Positions 5,878 to 8,892 of a stretch of 8,892 nucleotides of DNA are shown piece by piece; position 1 is the stretch's first letter, and each line of letters begins with the position of its first letter. This DNA comes from CAZQEC01 sp964591565. Its GTDB lineage: Bacteria > Patescibacteriota > UBA1384 > CAJBMM01. The translations under genes and the position numbers were made by a program. Under the pieces are notes generated by a model. It searched no databases and had not been told where the DNA came from. It saw only the letters and a list, made by a program, of their open reading frames with translations. Location of the stretch: NCBI GenBank assembly GCA_964591565.1, contig CAZQEC010000040.1:1-8892 (forward strand), read 5' to 3'.

Positions 5878-5969
5878 TACATTCGATCTTTGTTCGGCCA
5901 CGTCGAACGATAAATCTGTGTTGACCCTGAGCGTAGTCGAATGGGTCAATACATTCGACATCTGTTCGG
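5873..5969. repeat. Direct repeat of 25 bp, two copies 72 bp apart
   Basis: The copies at 5873-5897 and 5945-5969 both start GTCAATACATTCGA and end TGTTCGG, differing at 3 of 25 positions. The first copy overlaps the TTGACA -35 box of the candidate mraZ promoter. Between them lies a related inverted segment and a hairpin repeat (5921-5949), so the whole block resembles a cluster of interspersed palindromic repeats. Confidence 0.6.
5921..5949. repeat. Dispersed hairpin repeat with TGAGCGTAGTCGAA core
   Basis: TTGACCC (5921-5927) and GGGTCAA (5943-5949) form a perfect 7-bp stem around the core CTGAGCGTAGTCGAA. The core (in the other orientation TTCGACTACGCTCAG) is a widespread interspersed bacterial repeat as I recall it. 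It is in the glyS-mraZ intergenic block. Confidence 0.55.
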
Positions 5970-6004
5970 TAATACAAATAATAAATAGATTACTGTTCAA
6001 GCGT

Positions 6005-6033
6005 ATGCCCGCACCATATCGTGCAGGGCGCAT
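6005..6033. repeat. GC-rich hairpin downstream of glyS
   Basis: ATG, CCC and GCAC (6005-6014) pair with GTGC, GGG and CAT (6021-6033) around a CATATC loop, giving about 10 bp with small bulges. It begins 30 bp past the glyS stop. On the minus strand an AT-rich stretch follows, but no clean T-run, so it is at best a weak terminator of glyS. Confidence 0.35.
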
Positions 6034-6062
6034 GTGAGGACTGTTATGAGACTACAAATCTG

Positions 6063-7511
6063 CTAGATCATTTCACTGACGTCAGATATTTTCACCCGCG
6101 TTTGTTTCATCGTATCGCGATCGCGAATTGTCACAGTCTTGTCATCTATTGTGTCAAAATCGATCGTCACGCACATTGGCGTGCCAATTTCGTCTTGACG
6201 GCGGTAGCGACGCCCAATTGAACCGGTTTCGTCGTATTCCGCCATCACTCCGCTTTTTTTGAGATCATGAAATAGTTCAGATGCTACCCTGACCAACTCC
6301 GGTTTATTCTTGAGCAGAGGCAAAATAGCCACTTTGATCGGCGCCAAGTCTTTATGCAACTTCAGCACCACTCTCCCTTCACCTTCTTCATCATTCTGAT
6401 TTGTATCTTCGGATTGATTATTTCCCTCCGAATGTTTCAAGTTTCTGGTCTCTAGTTTCAAGTTTTCGTCAGAAAATGCATCCAAAAGTGCCATCAGCGT
6501 TACGCGATCCGCTCCGCCCGAGGTTTCAATAATATAAGGAGTGTATTTTTCGCTCGTTGCTTCATCAAAATAGCTCAAATCTTTACCCGAAAACTGGCTG
6601 TGTCGTGAGAGATCCCAGTCGCCGCGGTTGTGCACCCCTTCCACCTCTTTCCAACCCCACGGCGTTAAATACTCAATATCGGCCGCCGCCCGCGCATAAT
6701 GGGCCAACTTTTCGTGATCTTTGAAACGCAGGTGCTTTTTATCAAATCCGAGACCAAGATACCATTCTAGTCGGGCTTTTTTCCAGCTTTCATAAAATTG
6801 GGGGGCATCAGTTGGTTTGCAAAAAAACTGCATCTCCATTTGCTCAAACTCGCGCATCCGAAAAATAAAGTTGCCCGGGGTAATTTCGTTGCGAAATGCT
6901 TTGCCAATTTGAGCAATGCCAAACGGCATTTTGACCCGCGAAGTTTGCAGGACATTCTTAAAATTAACGTAAATGCCTTGGCAAGTTTCGCCACGCAAAT
7001 ACACGGCCGACTTCGCATCTTCTGTCGTACCGAGAAACGTTTTCATTAGTAAATTAAAGTTTTTCGGCTCGGTAAATTGATCTTTAGTGCCACAAACAGG
7101 ACATGCTAGCTGGTAGCTGGTAGCTGGTAGCGAACTAGCACTGTGATCATTTTCCTGATCATTGCCCTGATACCTGATACCTGATACCTGATACTTTTCT
7201 TCGAGTTCGTCTTGTCTAAACCGATTATGACACTGCTTGCACTCTACTAATGGATCGGAAAAACTCTCCACGTGCCCGCTCGCCTCCCACGTTTTAGGAT
7301 GCATTAAAATAGCCGCGTCAAGTCCGACAATATCGTCGCGCATCTGCACCATGGCTTTCCACCAAGCCGCTTTGATATTATTTTTGAGCAATACTCCATA
7401 CGGCCCATAATCCCACGTCGAAGCTAATCCACCATAGATTTCGGACGATGGAAAAATAAACCCCCGCCGTTTGGCTAAATTAACAACTTGATCTAAACTT
7501 TTGGCTGGCAT
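6063..7511 (-). CDS. glyS: Glycyl-tRNA synthetase, single-chain class II dimeric type
   Basis: This enzyme charges tRNA-Gly with glycine. It is the alpha2 type also found in archaea, eukaryotes, mycoplasmas and CPR bacteria, not the two-subunit GlyQ-GlyS form. The 482-residue protein shows FPSSEIYGGLASTWDYGPYG at 20-39, a four-Cys zinc knuckle (Cys 91, 94, 137, 140), FNLLMKT at 152-158, motif 2 QIGKAFRNEITPGNFIFRMREFEQ at 201-224, motif 3 GGADRVTLMALLDA at 332-345, and a C-terminal HGTP anticodon-binding domain (about 388-480, APIKVAILPL and SIGRRYRRQDEIGTP). Two low-complexity insertions stand out: residues 107-136, inside the zinc knuckle, and 350-378, before the anticodon-binding domain. 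Both are encoded by 7-nt tandem repeats. The ATG at 7511 has an extended -10 box 6 nt upstream and no Shine-Dalgarno, so it is probably leaderless. It is divergent from the DHH gene. Confidence 0.95.
   Translation of the reverse strand: MPAKSLDQVVNLAKRRGFIFPSSEIYGGLASTWDYGPYGVLLKNNIKAAWWKAMVQMRDDIVGLDAAILMHPKTWEASGHVESFSDPLVECKQCHNRFRQDELEEKYQVSGIRYQGNDQENDHSASSLPATSYQLACPVCGTKDQFTEPKNFNLLMKTFLGTTEDAKSAVYLRGETCQGIYVNFKNVLQTSRVKMPFGIAQIGKAFRNEITPGNFIFRMREFEQMEMQFFCKPTDAPQFYESWKKARLEWYLGLGFDKKHLRFKDHEKLAHYARAAADIEYLTPWGWKEVEGVHNRGDWDLSRHSQFSGKDLSYFDEATSEKYTPYIIETSGGADRVTLMALLDAFSDENLKLETRNLKHSEGNNQSEDTNQNDEEGEGRVVLKLHKDLAPIKVAILPLLKNKPELVRVASELFHDLKKSGVMAEYDETGSIGRRYRRQDEIGTPMCVTIDFDTIDDKTVTIRDRDTMKQTRVKISDVSEMI
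6434..6468. repeat. 7-nt tandem repeat inside glyS, five units
   Basis: Successive heptamers read GTTTCAA, GTTTCTG, GTCTCTA, GTTTCAA and GTTTTCG. On the coding strand they specify the ENLKLETRNLKH stretch (about residues 349-360) that opens the insertion before the anticodon-binding domain. Confidence 0.7.
7107..7130. repeat. 7-nt tandem repeat inside glyS, unit TAGCTGG
   Basis: Three perfect copies (7107, 7114, 7121) are followed by a partial one (TAGC). On the coding strand they give LPATSYQLA at about residues 128-136, directly before the second Cys pair of the zinc knuckle. Confidence 0.8.
7166..7193. repeat. 7-nt tandem repeat inside glyS, unit CCTGATA
   Basis: Four perfect copies lie at 7166, 7173, 7180 and 7187, with a variant CCTGATC at 7154. 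On the coding strand they give YQVSGIRYQ at 107-115. Because 7 is not a multiple of 3, gain or loss of one unit would shift the glyS frame; three units restore it. Confidence 0.85.
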
Positions 7512-7517
7512 ATCTTA

Positions 7518-7526
7518 TTTATACCA
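7518..7526 (-). promoter_or_regulatory. Extended -10 promoter of glyS (leaderless arrangement)
   Basis: The minus strand reads TGG then TATAAA, an extended -10 element, ending 6 nt before the glyS ATG. Transcription would start at or next to the A of ATG. No -35 match is visible. Confidence 0.55.
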
Positions 7527-7621
7527 CATTCTAGCACTGGCGGGAATGTAAATGCACGTGGAGCCACAACTTGCTTTTATCAACAATGAGTAAAGCAGTA
7601 TGTGACATAAAATATTTACTT

Positions 7622-7649
7622 TAGCACTTAGGATATTTCCATTGTGCTA
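7622..7649. promoter_or_regulatory. Inverted repeat TAGCAC/GTGCTA over the DHH-gene promoter
   Basis: TAGCAC (7622-7627) and GTGCTA (7644-7649) are exact inverted copies 16 bp apart, and the second overlaps the -10 box. A third copy, TAGCACT, lies at 7532-7538 near the glyS promoter. This could be a shared operator for the divergent pair, but 6-bp arms also arise by chance. Confidence 0.3.
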
Positions 7650-7653
7650 TAAT
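7645..7653 (+). promoter_or_regulatory. Extended -10 promoter of the DHH gene (leaderless arrangement)
   Basis: TGC followed by a perfect TATAAT ends 6 nt before the ATG at 7660. Transcription would start at the A of ATG. There is no Shine-Dalgarno and no convincing -35. Confidence 0.6.
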
Positions 7654-7659
7654 TGCCTC

Positions 7660-8598
7660 ATGAAAAAATCTAAGATTCTCGTTGCCACATATCCATCTCC
7701 AGACTTAGACGGCTTTGCTTGTTCAGTAGCCTATACAGAGTTATTGCAAAAAAATGGCAAGGATGCACACGAGGGAATTTTTGGCACCCCACATGACGAA
7801 GCACAATTCGTGTGTGATTATCTACAATATGATCCTCCCAGCTCACTCGACAACACAGACAATTTCAATCAAATTATTCTAGTCGATTGTAGCGAATTAA
7901 ATGGATTACATAAAAGCATTAAACCAAAAGGTGTTATTGAAATAGTTGACCATCGGATGCAAAATGACGCTGATCAGTTTCCAAACGCTATGATACAAAT
8001 CGAAAAAGTTGGTTCCGCTGCCACTTTAATTGCAGAGAAATTTGCCACACAAAACACTAGACCATCAAAAGAATCGGCGATGTTGTTGTATAGCGCTATA
8101 GTTTCAAACACGCTTAATTTTAAGGCAACCGTTACGACCGAGCGCGACAGAAAAATGGCACAGTGGATACATAATATGATTGATATCCCCGACGATTATA
8201 TACATCAAATGTTTATGTCTAAATCCATTAATCTAGAGGGTCAGAAATTACAGGATCGTATCCAAAGCGACTTCGCTTGGTTTAATATTGCCGATAAAAA
8301 AGTGAGTATCATTCAGTTAGAGATTGTTGGTACCGAGACTTTGGTATCAAAACATAGATCTGAAATTATCGAGGCTTCGAAACACGCACTCAAAGAATTC
8401 GAGCTTAATTTTGCTTTCGCGTCATTGATTGATCTTGAAAAAGGATATAATTTGTTTGTAACAGATCACCAGCCAAGCCAGAAACTATTAACTCATATTT
8501 TTGATGTAAAATTTCATAACAATGTGGCTAAACGAGATGGTCTTATTATGCGCAAAGAAATTACTCCGCTTATTAAAATTGCACTCGAGGCAAAGTAA
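7660..8598 (+). CDS. DHH-DHHA2 family phosphohydrolase, related to family II (Mn-dependent) inorganic pyrophosphatase
   Basis: The 312-residue protein has the two-domain layout of family II pyrophosphatases. The N-terminal DHH domain shows PSPDLDG (Asp15, Asp17), ILVDCSE (Asp76), IVDHRM (Asp97-His98-Arg99), GSAATLIAEKF (118-128) and SAIVSNTLNFKA..TTERDR (145-164). The DHHA2 domain shows FNIADKKVSIIQLEIVG (208-224) and a C-terminal MRKEITPLI (297-305). The fold assignment is firm, the reaction less so: against the usual pyrophosphatase set, the motif I His is Tyr11, DHN has become DCS, the second His of DHH is Arg99, and the Asp of SDTL is Asn150. Arg in DHR is known in Prune-type members, so another phosphate ester or polyphosphate substrate is possible. 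I chose the ATG at 7660 over an upstream TTG at 7642 because the promoter lies between them. It is divergent from glyS and convergent with alr. Confidence 0.8.
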   Translation: MKKSKILVATYPSPDLDGFACSVAYTELLQKNGKDAHEGIFGTPHDEAQFVCDYLQYDPPSSLDNTDNFNQIILVDCSELNGLHKSIKPKGVIEIVDHRMQNDADQFPNAMIQIEKVGSAATLIAEKFATQNTRPSKESAMLLYSAIVSNTLNFKATVTTERDRKMAQWIHNMIDIPDDYIHQMFMSKSINLEGQKLQDRIQSDFAWFNIADKKVSIIQLEIVGTETLVSKHRSEIIEASKHALKEFELNFAFASLIDLEKGYNLFVTDHQPSQKLLTHIFDVKFHNNVAKRDGLIMRKEITPLIKIALEAK

Positions 8599-8631
8599 GT
8601 TTAGACTTGCCAACTCATTCAATAAAAACAC

Positions 8632-8892
8632 CTAAGATGCGTAGACTCTCGTCACATTTTCGGGAATTCGCGCCAGAACTTCGTGAGCGTTTGTGTTTGC
8701 CCACTGGGCAACTTGGGATACGGTAATTTCTTGATTTTTTTGCTTGCCTATTGCCACCACTTCCTCACCTATTGTTAATCGAGATTTAACCGCCGAGATG
8801 TCTATAATCGTCTGTGACATACACACCCGCCCGACCACCGGGCATTTTACTCCATCAACCAGCATGTACCCCTTATTCGAAATACCGCGATC
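8632..8892 (-). CDS. alr: Alanine racemase, C-terminal part (gene runs off right edge)
   Basis: Alanine racemase is a PLP enzyme that makes D-alanine for the peptidoglycan stem peptide. Only the last 86 residues are in view, from DRGISNKGYMLVDG to the stop at 8632-8634; the PLP lysine and catalytic tyrosine lie outside. The visible part matches the C-terminal beta domain: GYMLVDG, PVVGRVCM, TIIDIS, IGEEVVAIG, and AHEVLARIPENVTRVY. The conserved Met of GRVCMD is kept but the following Asp is Ser (CMSQ), a variation to note rather than evidence of inactivity. It is convergent with the DHH gene, with only 33 bp between the stop codons and no clear terminator. Confidence 0.9.
   Translation of the reverse strand, partial: DRGISNKGYMLVDGVKCPVVGRVCMSQTIIDISAVKSRLTIGEEVVAIGKQKNQEITVSQVAQWANTNAHEVLARIPENVTRVYAS

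Noticed and set aside
7107..7193. CRISPR array
   Set aside because: The repeats are contiguous 7-nt units inside a coding gene, without spacers.
8632..8892. Inactivated alanine racemase because of CMS instead of CMD
   Set aside because: The Met is retained and the rest of the C-terminal domain is well conserved; substitution of that Asp is seen in other racemases as I recall, and the catalytic residues lie outside the window.

Overview
The window looks like chromosomal DNA from a small-genome bacterium, most likely a member of the Candidate Phyla Radiation (Patescibacteria). This assignment is inference. It rests on a compact dcw cluster of very diverged proteins, a single-chain class II glycyl-tRNA synthetase in place of glyQ plus glyS, first genes that look leaderless, and several short dispersed repeat types. 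No in-frame UGA is needed to read any gene, so the standard code fits. A run of 10 N at 948-957 shows that this is a draft scaffold.

Layout. Positions 1-5168 are a division and cell wall (dcw) cluster read on the minus strand in the order mraZ, rsmH, an ftsL-like gene, ftsI, then mraY, which runs off the left edge. The cluster is interrupted between ftsI and mraY by an opposite-strand endonuclease/exonuclease/phosphatase (EEP) family gene at 486-1288. That gene appears broken only because it spans the N gap. Upstream of mraZ lies a non-coding stretch of about 890 bases (5169-6062). It holds a 182-bp MITE-like element with near-perfect terminal inverted repeats, then a segment rich in nested inverted repeats that may be a structured RNA or leader. 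Next come a perfect DnaA box and a 10-bp-period array of MraZ-type GTGGGG boxes just downstream of a candidate minus-strand promoter, and finally dispersed palindromic repeats. The right part carries glyS (minus) divergent from a DHH/DHHA2 phosphohydrolase (plus), then the 3' end of an alanine racemase gene (minus), which runs off the right edge.

How the genes work together. MraZ is the usual regulator of the dcw operon, RsmH methylates 16S rRNA, FtsL and FtsI build septal peptidoglycan, and MraY makes lipid I. Alanine racemase at the far end supplies D-alanine for the same wall precursor. GlyRS and the DHH protein are housekeeping or metabolic genes.

The features most worth a second look are these: 7-nt-period repeat tracts scattered over the window, three of which lie inside two apparent insertions of GlyRS; -10 boxes placed 6-7 nt before the start codons of mraY, glyS and the DHH gene; the MITE and possible structured RNA between the mraZ operator and mraZ; and the side-by-side DnaA and MraZ sites. 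None of this demonstrates a new defence or mobile system.
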